The notes beneath the pieces are model-generated. The model did not search any database. It was not told where the DNA came from and worked only from the letters and a program-made list of their open reading frames with translations. Below, piece after piece: positions 9,170-17,427 of a DNA stretch of 64,000 nt; the first letter of the stretch is position 1, and each line of letters begins with the position of its first letter. A program made the translations under genes and the position numbers. The stretch spans positions 62,001 through 126,000 of the forward strand of contig JAFRKV010000040.1 of assembly GCA_017431515.1 (NCBI GenBank), written 5' to 3'. Source of the stretch: Lachnospiraceae bacterium. Lineage in GTDB: Bacteria > Bacillota > Clostridia > Lachnospirales > Lachnospiraceae.

Positions 9170-9649
9170 TTACCCTCGGGCTTCTGCAGCATGCTGCACA
9201 TAGATTTCCGCATTTTCCATGATATAACGGAGATCCTTCTCCTCCAGGGGACGTTTCACCTTGGCAGGACTGCCGAATACCACGGAGTTCGGCGGGATCT
9301 GCGCTCCCTCTGTGACAAGCGCGCCGGCGCCGATGATGCAGTTGTCGCCGATGACGGCGCCGTTTAAAATGATGGCGCCCATCCCGATCAAAACCTGATT
9401 GCCGACGGTGCATCCATGGACGATCGCCCCATGTCCCACCGTCACATTGTCTCCGATGGTGAGATGGAAGGACCGGTCTACATGAAGGACACACAGATCC
9501 TGGATATTCGTGCGATTGCCGATCCGTATGGTGTCCGAATCCCCCCGGATGACCGCGTTATACCAGATGCCGCAGTCCGCGCCGATCTCCACATCTCCGA
9601 TGATCTGCGCCCCCGGCGCAACGTAAGTGGAAGGATGAATCTGTACCAT
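9170..9649 (-). CDS. Gamma-carbonic-anhydrase-like hexapeptide repeat protein
   Basis: The product has about 159 residues and forms a left-handed beta helix of hexapeptide repeats (IGDVEIGADCGIW, IGDNVTVGHGAIVHGC, IGMGAIILNGAVIG). The three His positions that ligate metal in gamma carbonic anhydrases are present: LH, then GHG and VHG in the GHGAIVHGC block. The RGDSDTIRIGNRTNIQD segment is diagnostic of the gamma-CA/YrdA branch. The likely role is CO2 hydration, but many relatives have no proven activity. The start at 9649 (MVQIHP) has AAGGAGG 6 nt upstream and directly follows the stop of the upstream acetyltransferase, indicating translational coupling. Confidence 0.85.
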   Translation of the reverse strand: MVQIHPSTYVAPGAQIIGDVEIGADCGIWYNAVIRGDSDTIRIGNRTNIQDLCVLHVDRSFHLTIGDNVTVGHGAIVHGCTVGNQVLIGMGAIILNGAVIGDNCIIGAGALVTEGAQIPPNSVVFGSPAKVKRPLEEKDLRYIMENAEIYVQHAAEARG

Positions 9650-9650
9650 G

Positions 9651-10223
9651 CTATGCCTCCTTTTCTTCATGAATCTCCCGCAGCACTCTGGCGGGATTGC
9701 CCACAGCGACCACGTTATCGGGCAGATCTTTTGTCACAACCGCGCCGGCGCCGATGACCACATTGTCTCCGATGGTGATCCCCGGCATGATCTGAACCCC
9801 GGCCGCGATCCAGCAGTTTTTCCCGATATGAACCGGGAGATTGTATTGATATCCCTTCTGACGAAGAGAGGGCTCCAATGGATGCGCGGCGGTGGCGATC
9901 ACCACATTCGGTCCGATCATGGTATAATCCCCCACATAGATGTGGGTATCATCCACGCAGGTCAGATTGAAATTAGCATAGACTCTTTTTCCGAAATGGC
10001 AATGATGCCCTCCCCAATTGGCATGGAGCGGCGGCTCGATATAACAGTCCTCCCCGATTTCCGCAAACATCTGTTTTAGAAGGGCTGTGCGTTTTTCCAT
10101 TTCCGAGGGTCTGGTATTGTTAAAATCATAGAGAAGCTCCATGCACTGCATTTGTTCCTCCATGATGGCCGGATCTCCCGGATCATACAGCTCTCCGCTG
10201 TGCATTTTTTCCTTTTCCGTCAT
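9651..10223 (-). CDS. Sugar O-acetyltransferase (maltose/galactoside acetyltransferase family)
   Basis: At 190 residues it matches the LacA/Maa family length. The N-terminal maltose-acetyltransferase helical cap (MHSGELYDPGDPAI) is followed by hexapeptide repeats with the catalytic His region ATAAHPLEP, then IGKNCWIAAGVQIMPGITIG and the C-terminal signature VVAVGNPARV. Known reaction: acetyl-CoA-dependent O-acetylation of a sugar hydroxyl, in the cytoplasm. The ATG at 10223 has AAAAGGAG upstream. It is the first gene of a run with the gamma-CA-like and MutS-like genes. Sugar substrate unknown. Confidence 0.9.
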   Translation of the reverse strand: MTEKEKMHSGELYDPGDPAIMEEQMQCMELLYDFNNTRPSEMEKRTALLKQMFAEIGEDCYIEPPLHANWGGHHCHFGKRVYANFNLTCVDDTHIYVGDYTMIGPNVVIATAAHPLEPSLRQKGYQYNLPVHIGKNCWIAAGVQIMPGITIGDNVVIGAGAVVTKDLPDNVVAVGNPARVLREIHEEKEA

Positions 10224-10254
10224 CTCCGCTCCTTTTCACACTCTGCCTGTTGCT

Positions 10255-11985
10255 ATGACATCATTCTATCATACCATCCGTCTTTTTCCCACCGGAAATC
10301 CCGATCCGGCGCTGGATTTCCGGAACAATTTCAAGTATCATAGACCCATGAACGATGTGCGGATCATTTCAGGAAGACAACAGAAACCCTATCTGAAACC
10401 CAAGGCGGCGCTTGCTTTTGGTCATTTGGGAGAGGACTTCGGCCAAATCCCGGTCCTCTACTGCATTCTGACCATCGGCGGTGCAGCAAGCGCCATGTCT
10501 GAAGAAGCGCAGCAGGAAGGGGATTACGAGAAAGCCGCTTCTCTGGATCTGGAAGCGGATCAGAGTCTTCTCGCCTTTGAAAAGGAACTGGAAAAACGCA
10601 TCAAAAAGCTTTGCCGGGAGGAAGGATACGGGATCAGGAAACGGCTGGAGCCCGGCATCCATCTGCCGTTATCCGTGATCAAGGATGCCTTTGACCGCAC
10701 AGATGCCGCCCATACACTTTCCATGCAGCTGACTTCCGCCGGAATGATGGATCCCGTGAAAAGCGAATGTCTGGTGTTTGAACTGTCCTCCGACGTTTCC
10801 GAGGCAAACACCGAACACGACTGCTCAGCATGCCGGATCCAGAACTGCCGTTTCAAGGCCATGCGGGAAGCAGCAGCGCTTCAGGATCCCTGCGGAATCG
10901 CCATCGATCTTGGCTCCACCACGCTGGCTTTTTGCCTGGTAAACTTATCAACCGGAGAAAAATCGGTGCCTTTGCTGTCCGAAAACCACCAGAGGCTTTA
11001 CGGTGCGGATGTCATGACGAGGATCCGCGCCGCCATCAGCGGAAAAGAAAAAGACCTTCTTCTCCGGATCAAAGAAGACCTCCGGGACGGTATCGCTGCG
11101 CTTCTGTCGGAGCAACACATTTCGAAAAAAAACATCAAAGCGATCTCCATCGCCGGAAATACGACCATGCTGCACCTCCTGCGCGGTTATCCCTGCGCGG
11201 GGCTTGCTTCCTATCCATTTCAGCCTGTCACATTGAAGGAAGAGCTCTTGACTGCCCGGGATTTGTTTTCGAAAGAGGATCTTCCGGTTCCGGAAGACGC
11301 AGACGTAACGATTCTGCCCGGCATTTCAGCCTTTGTCGGGGCGGATATCGTTGCTGGGCTTTATGCGCTGGATCTTGATAAAACAAGCCGGAAAGCTCTT
11401 TTCGTGGATCTCGGCACAAACAGCGAGATGGCGCTGCTTTTCAACGGGAAGATCTTCACTGCGTCTGCAGCCGCAGGATCCGCCTTTGAACGCATCGCAA
11501 GACAGCAGCTGGAAGGCGTCGGAACCGATATCATCGCAAAATGCGCTTCCCTCTTAAAAAACGGCACTCTTGATCCCACAGGGCTCCTGCACGGGGACAA
11601 TCCCTTCTTTTCTCAACAGGACATCCGTGATATCCAGCTGGCAAAAGCCGCGATCTATGCGGGCATAGAAACACTGCTGTCTCATGCTGATCTTTCGGCG
11701 GAAGAGGTCGACACCCTGTATCTGGCCGGCACCTTCGGCGAAAAGCTGGATCTGAACGCTGCCATTGAAATCGGTCTGATTCCCGCCGGCTGCAAGGGGC
11801 GCATTCAGGCCTGCGGCAATACCTCGTTATCGGGCGCTGCGCGTTTCCTGACAGATCAAAAAGGATCCCTGCGGATTGCCGATATCCCGGCACATTCCGA
11901 AGAGATCCCTCTTGCTGACAATTCCTTTTTCCAGAAAATCTATCTGGAACAGCTCAATTTTTCAAAGATCACGTCCCGTCCGTAA
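10255..11985 (+). CDS. Corrinoid-protein activator: B12 methionine-synthase-activation-like domain fused to ASKHA (DUF4445) domain
   Basis: The N-terminal part (residues about 60-215) resembles the vitamin-B12-dependent methionine synthase activation domain of clostridial proteins. It shows ILTIGGAAS, KRLEPGIHLPLS, GMMDPVKSECLVF and a Cys cluster, HDCSACRIQNC. The rest is an ASKHA-fold reductive activator of corrinoid proteins (RACE/RamA type) with AIDLGSTTLAFCLV, IAGNTTMLHLL, FVDLGTNSEMAL and YLAGTFGEKLD. The usual N-terminal 2Fe-2S ferredoxin domain of RACE proteins is missing. Probable role (inference): ATP-dependent reduction of inactive Co(II) corrinoid enzymes. The start is uncertain: the ATG at 10255 has no ribosome site, and the ATG at 10348 lies 7 nt after a TATCAT -10-like box. 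Confidence 0.75.
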   Translation: MTSFYHTIRLFPTGNPDPALDFRNNFKYHRPMNDVRIISGRQQKPYLKPKAALAFGHLGEDFGQIPVLYCILTIGGAASAMSEEAQQEGDYEKAASLDLEADQSLLAFEKELEKRIKKLCREEGYGIRKRLEPGIHLPLSVIKDAFDRTDAAHTLSMQLTSAGMMDPVKSECLVFELSSDVSEANTEHDCSACRIQNCRFKAMREAAALQDPCGIAIDLGSTTLAFCLVNLSTGEKSVPLLSENHQRLYGADVMTRIRAAISGKEKDLLLRIKEDLRDGIAALLSEQHISKKNIKAISIAGNTTMLHLLRGYPCAGLASYPFQPVTLKEELLTARDLFSKEDLPVPEDADVTILPGISAFVGADIVAGLYALDLDKTSRKALFVDLGTNSEMALLFNGKIFTASAAAGSAFERIARQQLEGVGTDIIAKCASLLKNGTLDPTGLLHGDNPFFSQQDIRDIQLAKAAIYAGIETLLSHADLSAEEVDTLYLAGTFGEKLDLNAAIEIGLIPAGCKGRIQACGNTSLSGAARFLTDQKGSLRIADIPAHSEEIPLADNSFFQKIYLEQLNFSKITSRP

Positions 11986-14521
11986 AGAGATCCGCCAGCG
12001 GATCCTGGGTATCACCGAATCCATCATCCGGATCAGGATCCGGATCAGGATTTTGGTTTGGCGGCGGCGCTGTCTGGAAGGTGGCGCCGACCGTCACATC
12101 GTTATCCGGCATGATGAACACATCTCCGGCAGGATTCAACTGATGCTGGGTACCGTCGCCGGCATCCCAGAAGAACGTCACGCAGCTGGCCGGATCACTG
12201 ACAGAAACCTGTACCCGGTCTCCCGCTTCGTATCTTGTCCCGTTGGGCAGGAGGATCTGTCCCGGACCATCCACCCTTGTGGAAACCGTATAATACTCCG
12301 TCGGCGCCGGCAAAGGCGCAAAGGTTGCCGTAACCGTTACGTTGCTGGATGGCATGATAAAGAAATCGCCGTCCGTATCCAGTGATTTTGTCTGGCCGCC
12401 GAGATCCACATTCAGACCCGTGCACTGCGCGCCAGGAATGCAGGTCACATCCACTGTCACCTTTGCTCCCGCTTCATAAGTGTTTCCTTTGTTTAACACG
12501 ATGGAACCGCCGCTTCCGACCACATTGGAGGTTACCGTATATTTGGTGGGCTGAGGAGGCGCATCTTTTTCAAATACCGCCTGTACCGTCACGTTTTTGT
12601 TCGGCATCACAAAGGAGTTGGAGGTGCCCGGATTCACATCCGTGCTGACCCATTGCTTGAAATGGTATCCGGAGTACGCTTTCGGCGTCAGGACAACCGT
12701 CTGACCCGGTGTCGGCGCTGTCGGAGAAGCTGTCAGCGTCCCGCTTCCGGAAACCTGGAGCGTCAGAGTCACATTTTGCACGAAAACCGCATTGACATTC
12801 ACGTCATTTGCCGGCATCAGGAAATAGGTTCCGGCCGGATCTGTGGCCACACCGGGGATATTCCATCCCGTAAAGGTCCAACCGTTATTTGCTTTTGCGG
12901 AAATCTGAACCTTATCTCCCGCAGCGGCTGTGGCTTTGCTTGCAGTCACAGTTCCGCCGTTGCTGACACCCACATTTACCTTGTACTGGGTCGGAGCATC
13001 TTTTTCAAAGACGACATAGATCGCCACATCCCGGTTCGGCATGGTAAAAGTGCCGTCCGCCGCCACAGAAACCTCTTTGCTGCTCCAGGACTTTACGTGA
13101 TAGCCCTGATTGGGCGTAACGCTGACCTGAATCGCGGTACCCGGCAGTGCGCTGGCGGCGCTGACGGATGCCTTTCCGTTTCCGTCCGTGCTGATGGAAA
13201 CCTTATGCGCTGTTGCTGCCGCCGGTACCGGAGTGGGGGTCGGAACAGGCGCAGCTGTCTGTTTTGGTGCCGCCGTCCCCTGGGCCTGTGAAGCCGCCTG
13301 CGTTGCGGAAGCTGCCGCTGCCGTTTCCGCTGCGCTTGCCGTCGCGGTCTCTTCGGGATTGGCCTGGGTCTCCGACTGCACATCCGGCAGATCGTCCACC
13401 GTCACCGGGATATCCACCACATTACTCGCATAATCCACTGCTTTGTTGATGGATTGGGATACCACATCCTCTGCAAATAGTTTGACGGTATAATTGCCCT
13501 TCGGCACGCCTGAGGGGATCGTCACCGAAAGATCTCCGGTTGCAGCCGCATCGCTGACCGGTCCGTAAGCAATGACATTGCGATTATCATCCACCAGCAT
13601 TGCGGAAATCTGAGTGTAGGTCACACCCCAGTCTGAAGTACCGAGATCGCTGACATTCGCCACAAAGCTGCTCCCTGCGGGAACGGCTTTCTGATCCGCT
13701 CGCTGCGCGGCAAACCCGGTTCCCCCTGTGATCGTCAGAGATTGGGCATTGGTGGGCTCGGCGTCCACAACGGAGAAGGAATCTGGCTTTGCCTGATCCG
13801 CAGACCAGGTCATCAGAACGTTCTCCGGCTTCAGGCTGACTGCGGGGCTTACCCAGGACAATCCGTCTGCATCCGCAGTTGCCTCATTCCCGTCCTTTCC
13901 GATGGTGACGACGGAAGAACCATCGCCGTCACGCAGATACCAGGCCGCTGTTTCGGTCTGGGAAAGCTTCGGATTCTTCTTGACTCTGGTATTCTTGGAA
14001 GAATACCCGTATGCCGCGTTATTTGCCTCCGCCTGGCTGAGGATAAAGACCTTTTCTCCCGAAAGGCCGTTGCCGTTATTGGCAACCATGGCGTTTCGCG
14101 CAGGTTCCGTAAAATTTCCCAGCAGATAATCCTCATTCAGATACCGCTTTAAATCACTGTTTGCCCAGTCAGTGGATCCGTTTTTGCTGTATTCCTCACG
14201 AAAAACCGCCAGGTCCGCATCCAGAAGGACGGCATTTTCTCCATAAGCGGTGCTGTTCGTATCCAATACCCGAAACCGGATCGGATAACGGCTGGTCATG
14301 CCGAAATAGACATAATTGCCGTTCCATTCCCCGTTAGACTGCTCCGGATTCTTTAACCGGTCAATCCCAAGACCCGCCGCATGTGTATTTAAGGAATACA
14401 CATCCGTCACTTCCATCGGAGAAGCGGATGCTGTATCAGATGCGGCAAAAACCGGGGCCGGCATGGCGCTTAAAACTAAGGCCGTGGATAAAACGAGACT
14501 TGCGATCATTCCTTTTTTCAT
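11969..14521 (-). CDS. Secreted protein with DUF6273-like domain and five InlB-type B repeats
   Basis: The 850-residue protein starts with a Sec signal peptide (cleavage likely after VFA, residue 26). Residues about 60-235 resemble DUF6273 (NYVYFGMTSRYPIRFRVLD, STDWANSDLKRYLN, VFILSQAEANNAAYG). A beta-rich linker and an Ala/Thr/Pro-rich hinge (about 385-435) follow. Five divergent InlB B-repeats of about 75 residues (roughly 440-825) come next, each ending in FxMPxxxVxVxAxF. The C-terminus is a short acidic tail (NPDPDPDPDDGFGD) with no LPxTG anchor. Likely role: cell-surface or released adhesin-like protein (inference). It lies downstream of metQ in the same direction, and its 3' end overlaps the convergent corrinoid activator by 17 nt. 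Confidence 0.85.
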   Translation of the reverse strand: MKKGMIASLVLSTALVLSAMPAPVFAASDTASASPMEVTDVYSLNTHAAGLGIDRLKNPEQSNGEWNGNYVYFGMTSRYPIRFRVLDTNSTAYGENAVLLDADLAVFREEYSKNGSTDWANSDLKRYLNEDYLLGNFTEPARNAMVANNGNGLSGEKVFILSQAEANNAAYGYSSKNTRVKKNPKLSQTETAAWYLRDGDGSSVVTIGKDGNEATADADGLSWVSPAVSLKPENVLMTWSADQAKPDSFSVVDAEPTNAQSLTITGGTGFAAQRADQKAVPAGSSFVANVSDLGTSDWGVTYTQISAMLVDDNRNVIAYGPVSDAAATGDLSVTIPSGVPKGNYTVKLFAEDVVSQSINKAVDYASNVVDIPVTVDDLPDVQSETQANPEETATASAAETAAAASATQAASQAQGTAAPKQTAAPVPTPTPVPAAATAHKVSISTDGNGKASVSAASALPGTAIQVSVTPNQGYHVKSWSSKEVSVAADGTFTMPNRDVAIYVVFEKDAPTQYKVNVGVSNGGTVTASKATAAAGDKVQISAKANNGWTFTGWNIPGVATDPAGTYFLMPANDVNVNAVFVQNVTLTLQVSGSGTLTASPTAPTPGQTVVLTPKAYSGYHFKQWVSTDVNPGTSNSFVMPNKNVTVQAVFEKDAPPQPTKYTVTSNVVGSGGSIVLNKGNTYEAGAKVTVDVTCIPGAQCTGLNVDLGGQTKSLDTDGDFFIMPSSNVTVTATFAPLPAPTEYYTVSTRVDGPGQILLPNGTRYEAGDRVQVSVSDPASCVTFFWDAGDGTQHQLNPAGDVFIMPDNDVTVGATFQTAPPPNQNPDPDPDPDDGFGDTQDPLADLFTDGT

Positions 14522-14541
14522 AGGCTGTTGTCCCCCTTCTC

Positions 14542-15408
14542 TTACCTCGTAATGGCAGTACCATCATAGGAGTTGTTGATATAATCCTTCATTTCCTGAC
14601 TCTGCAGCACTTCAATCAGTTTCTGAATTCGCGGATCGTTCTCATTGCCTTCGTTCACCGCAAGTACATTCCAGTACGGATCACATTCCGAGGATTCCGC
14701 ATTTTCGTAAGCCAGCGCATCCTTCGTTACGGAGAGGAAGGAATCTCTGGCATAATTTCCGTTTAATACGATGAAGGCCGCATCCTGCACCATGGTTGGG
14801 ATCAGGGAAGCCTCCTCCGGCACAATGTTGACGCCGTAGGGATTTTCGGTAATATCCGATAAGGTCAATTCATCCTTTCCCTGGGTCAGGGATACGATCC
14901 CCACATTTTGCAAAAGCTTTAACGCCCGTGTTTTATTGGTGGCATCTTCCGGGATCACGATCACATCTCCGTTCGTCAGATCGGAGATGCTTTTTTTCTG
15001 TCCAGGATAGATTCCAAGGGGCTCAAAATGCACGCTTCCGACGGATACCAGATGGGTGTCCAGACTCTTGTTGAAGTTTTCCAGATAGACCTCATGCTGG
15101 AAATAATTGGCATCCGCATCTCCGTCATCCACCAGGAGATTCGGCATATAATAGTCTTCGTAAGTGAAGATTTCCAGCTGAACTCCCTTTCCGGAAAGGA
15201 TCTCAGCCGCTTTGTTCAGAATATCCGCATGCACCCCCGGGTTGGTGGCAACCGTCAGAGTGGTACTGTCAGAGGAAAGACCAGAGGTTTCCGCTGCAGC
15301 AGCATCCTTGTCTCCCTCCGTTGTTTTGTCCTCCTGCTTACCGCATCCGCCGAGAATCCCTGCGAGGAGCAGCAACAGAAGAACAGCCGCAAACCGTCTC
15401 TTTTTCAT
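14542..15408 (-). CDS. metQ: MetQ/NlpA-family substrate-binding lipoprotein
   Basis: The 288-residue precursor has a lipoprotein signal with lipobox LGGC (Cys22). The mature part shows TVATNPGVHADILNKA, DGDADANYFQHEVYL, VGSVHFEPLGIYPG and VIVIPEDATNKTRALKLL, the ligand-binding landmarks of the NlpA/MetQ family (methionine or related amino acids). The start at 15408 has AAGGAGG upstream. The longer open frame reaches into the permease gene before it and is rejected. The matching ATPase and permease (MetN, MetI) are not nearby; instead it follows a MacB-type transporter, so its transport partner is elsewhere or different. Confidence 0.85.
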   Translation of the reverse strand: MKKRRFAAVLLLLLLAGILGGCGKQEDKTTEGDKDAAAAETSGLSSDSTTLTVATNPGVHADILNKAAEILSGKGVQLEIFTYEDYYMPNLLVDDGDADANYFQHEVYLENFNKSLDTHLVSVGSVHFEPLGIYPGQKKSISDLTNGDVIVIPEDATNKTRALKLLQNVGIVSLTQGKDELTLSDITENPYGVNIVPEEASLIPTMVQDAAFIVLNGNYARDSFLSVTKDALAYENAESSECDPYWNVLAVNEGNENDPRIQKLIEVLQSQEMKDYINNSYDGTAITR

Positions 15409-15430
15409 AATGCCTCCTTTTCTCTTTTCC

Positions 15431-16723
15431 TCATTCATATCGCAACGCATCAATGGGATCCATCTTTGCCGCCTTGTTGGCGGGATAGTAACCGAAGAAG
15501 ATCCCGACTGCCATGGAAAAGCCAAGTGAAATCAAGATGCTTGAAACAGAGGGCGTCGCCGGCATATCCAGAACCTTTGCCGCTATCATGCCCAGCACAG
15601 TCCCTAAGATCACCCCGATGATGCCGCCGATCAGGCAGATCACCATGGCTTCCACCAGAAACTGCATCCGGATCGCGGAATTCGGCGCTCCGATGGCTTT
15701 ACGGGTTCCGATCTCCCGTGTGCGTTCGGTGATGGAAACCAGCATGATGTTCATCACCCCAATGCCGCCGACAAGCAGCGCTATGCCGGCGATTAATGCG
15801 ATACCGGTCGTAATGGTCCCCATCATGGAGGTGAGGGAATCCAGCATGGAAGACATGGAAAACGCATATACTTCAAAGTTCCGGTTATTCCGGTAATACA
15901 CATTAAAAAACTGCTCTGTGGAAGATACAAAGCTGTCTGCATCCATGCCGGGTGCCATCACAACCGTAAAGCTCGACGTTCCGGATGTATGATTCAAATC
16001 TCTCGCTGTCGGGAGCGGGAGATACAGATCCGTGGTCAGATCCTTCTCGGAGGTATTGCCAAAACTGTAAGCGGATTGTTCATACTCATAAACACCGACA
16101 ATCGTCACTGTCAGATATTTGTCGCCCGATACAAGAGAGACCGTGCTTCCGATGGCCTGCTCCTCATCTCCCTGGAAGAGGTTATTCACGGCTTTATCAG
16201 AAATAATCGCCGCCATGCTGTGGTTTTCGATCTCGTGATCCGAAAAATATCTGCCTGCCTTCAGTTCCAGATCATTCGCAAGAAAAAAACCATCGCTGAC
16301 GCCGGATGGAGACACGTTCGCATATAGTTTATCAACCAAAAGCTGGCCGGAGTTTAGAGATTCCTGCACAGAAATGGCTTCTACGGCATCCGGATAGTAA
16401 TCGCAATACTCACGGAGCATCTCGTCTGTGAAATAATCCTCTTCTGAGGGGGTGCGCATACGCCCGGGACCGCCGAATCTCATCCCCATCTCTACGGATT
16501 CTCCTTCCTCTTCTTCTTCCTTTTCCTGAAGAGATACCGTGATATTTGTGGCGCCGAGGGATCCCATGGTATCTGTCAGCGAAGATTCCATCGATGCTCC
16601 CACCGTCATGATAGCGATCACCGAAGAAATCCCGATGATGATGCCAAGCATCGTCAGAAAGGCCCGCATTTTATTTGCGCGGAGGCTGGAAAGCGCAAGG
16701 CGGATATTTTCATACAACAGCAT
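15431..16723 (-). CDS. MacB/FtsX-type ABC transporter permease
   Basis: The 430-residue protein has one N-terminal membrane helix (MRAFLTMLGIIIGISSVI), a large extracytoplasmic MacB-like domain (about 45-290) and three C-terminal helices (GIALIAGIALLVGGIGVMNIM and onward). SITERTREIGTRKAIGA precedes the second helix of the C-terminal set. This is the architecture of MacB/LolC-type permeases, which act by mechanotransmission rather than by a membrane channel. It overlaps its ATPase partner upstream by 14 nt and follows an HlyD-like adaptor, giving a three-part export system. The substrate may be a peptide or antibiotic; the sequence does not tell. Confidence 0.9.
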   Translation of the reverse strand: MLLYENIRLALSSLRANKMRAFLTMLGIIIGISSVIAIMTVGASMESSLTDTMGSLGATNITVSLQEKEEEEEGESVEMGMRFGGPGRMRTPSEEDYFTDEMLREYCDYYPDAVEAISVQESLNSGQLLVDKLYANVSPSGVSDGFFLANDLELKAGRYFSDHEIENHSMAAIISDKAVNNLFQGDEEQAIGSTVSLVSGDKYLTVTIVGVYEYEQSAYSFGNTSEKDLTTDLYLPLPTARDLNHTSGTSSFTVVMAPGMDADSFVSSTEQFFNVYYRNNRNFEVYAFSMSSMLDSLTSMMGTITTGIALIAGIALLVGGIGVMNIMLVSITERTREIGTRKAIGAPNSAIRMQFLVEAMVICLIGGIIGVILGTVLGMIAAKVLDMPATPSVSSILISLGFSMAVGIFFGYYPANKAAKMDPIDALRYE

Positions 16724-17426
16724 GGCCGATTCCCTCCCTTTCCGAAATAACAGCGCCGTCTTTCAATGTAATGATCCGCTCTGTCTCCTCCGCCAGTTCC
16801 GGAGAATGGGTGATCAAAACAATGGTTTTTCCTTTTTCCTGATGAAGCCGGTGAAAAAGATCCATCACCATGCGTCCTGTGGATGAATCCAACGCACCGG
16901 TCGGCTCATCCGCCAGAATGATAGACGGATCGTTTCCCATGGCACGGGCGATGGCCACACGCTGCTTTTGCCCGCCGGAGAGCTCTTCCGGGCGATGTTT
17001 CATACGATCTTCCATGCCAACCATGCGAAGAAGCTCCTCTGCCCGTTCATTTCGTTCCTTTCTGGACATCCCGGCATACAGCATCGGCAGCTCCACATTC
17101 ATCAGCGCGCTTGTGCGCGCGATGAGATTATAGGTCTGAAAAACAAATCCCACCTTTTGATTGCGGATATTGGAAAGCTCCGTGTCTTTTGCCGCATTGG
17201 TATCCACGCCGTCCAGTGTATACTGTCCTTCTGTCGGACGGTCCAACGTCCCGATAATGTTCATCAGCGTCGACTTGCCGGATCCGGAAGCGCCTACAAC
17301 AGCCAGAAACTCTCCTTCGTAAACGGTCAGATCCACTCCGCGCAAAGCAGAAATCTCATTTGGCGTATCTATGAAATATTTTTTGACGATGCCCGTCATT
17401 TCAATCATCCTGCGCCGGTCTTCCAT
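16710..17426 (-). CDS. MacB/LolD-type ABC transporter ATP-binding protein
   Basis: The product has 238 residues. It shows Walker [10 protein letters not shown], the Q-loop [17 protein letters not shown], signature [14 protein letters not shown], Walker [14 protein letters not shown] and the H-loop ITHSPELAE. The FQxxNLxxxxxAxxNVxLPxxY pattern is that of the MacB/LolD/FtsE group. It energises the permease encoded directly downstream (14-nt overlap). The start at 17426 is placed one nucleotide after the stop of the adaptor gene, with GGGAGG 8 nt upstream, so the two are translationally coupled. Confidence 0.92.
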   Translation of the reverse strand: MEDRRRMIEMTGIVKKYFIDTPNEISALRGVDLTVYEGEFLAVVGASGSGKSTLMNIIGTLDRPTEGQYTLDGVDTNAAKDTELSNIRNQKVGFVFQTYNLIARTSALMNVELPMLYAGMSRKERNERAEELLRMVGMEDRMKHRPEELSGGQKQRVAIARAMGNDPSIILADEPTGALDSSTGRMVMDLFHRLHQEKGKTIVLITHSPELAEETERIITLKDGAVISEREGIGHAVV

Positions 17427-17427
17427 C

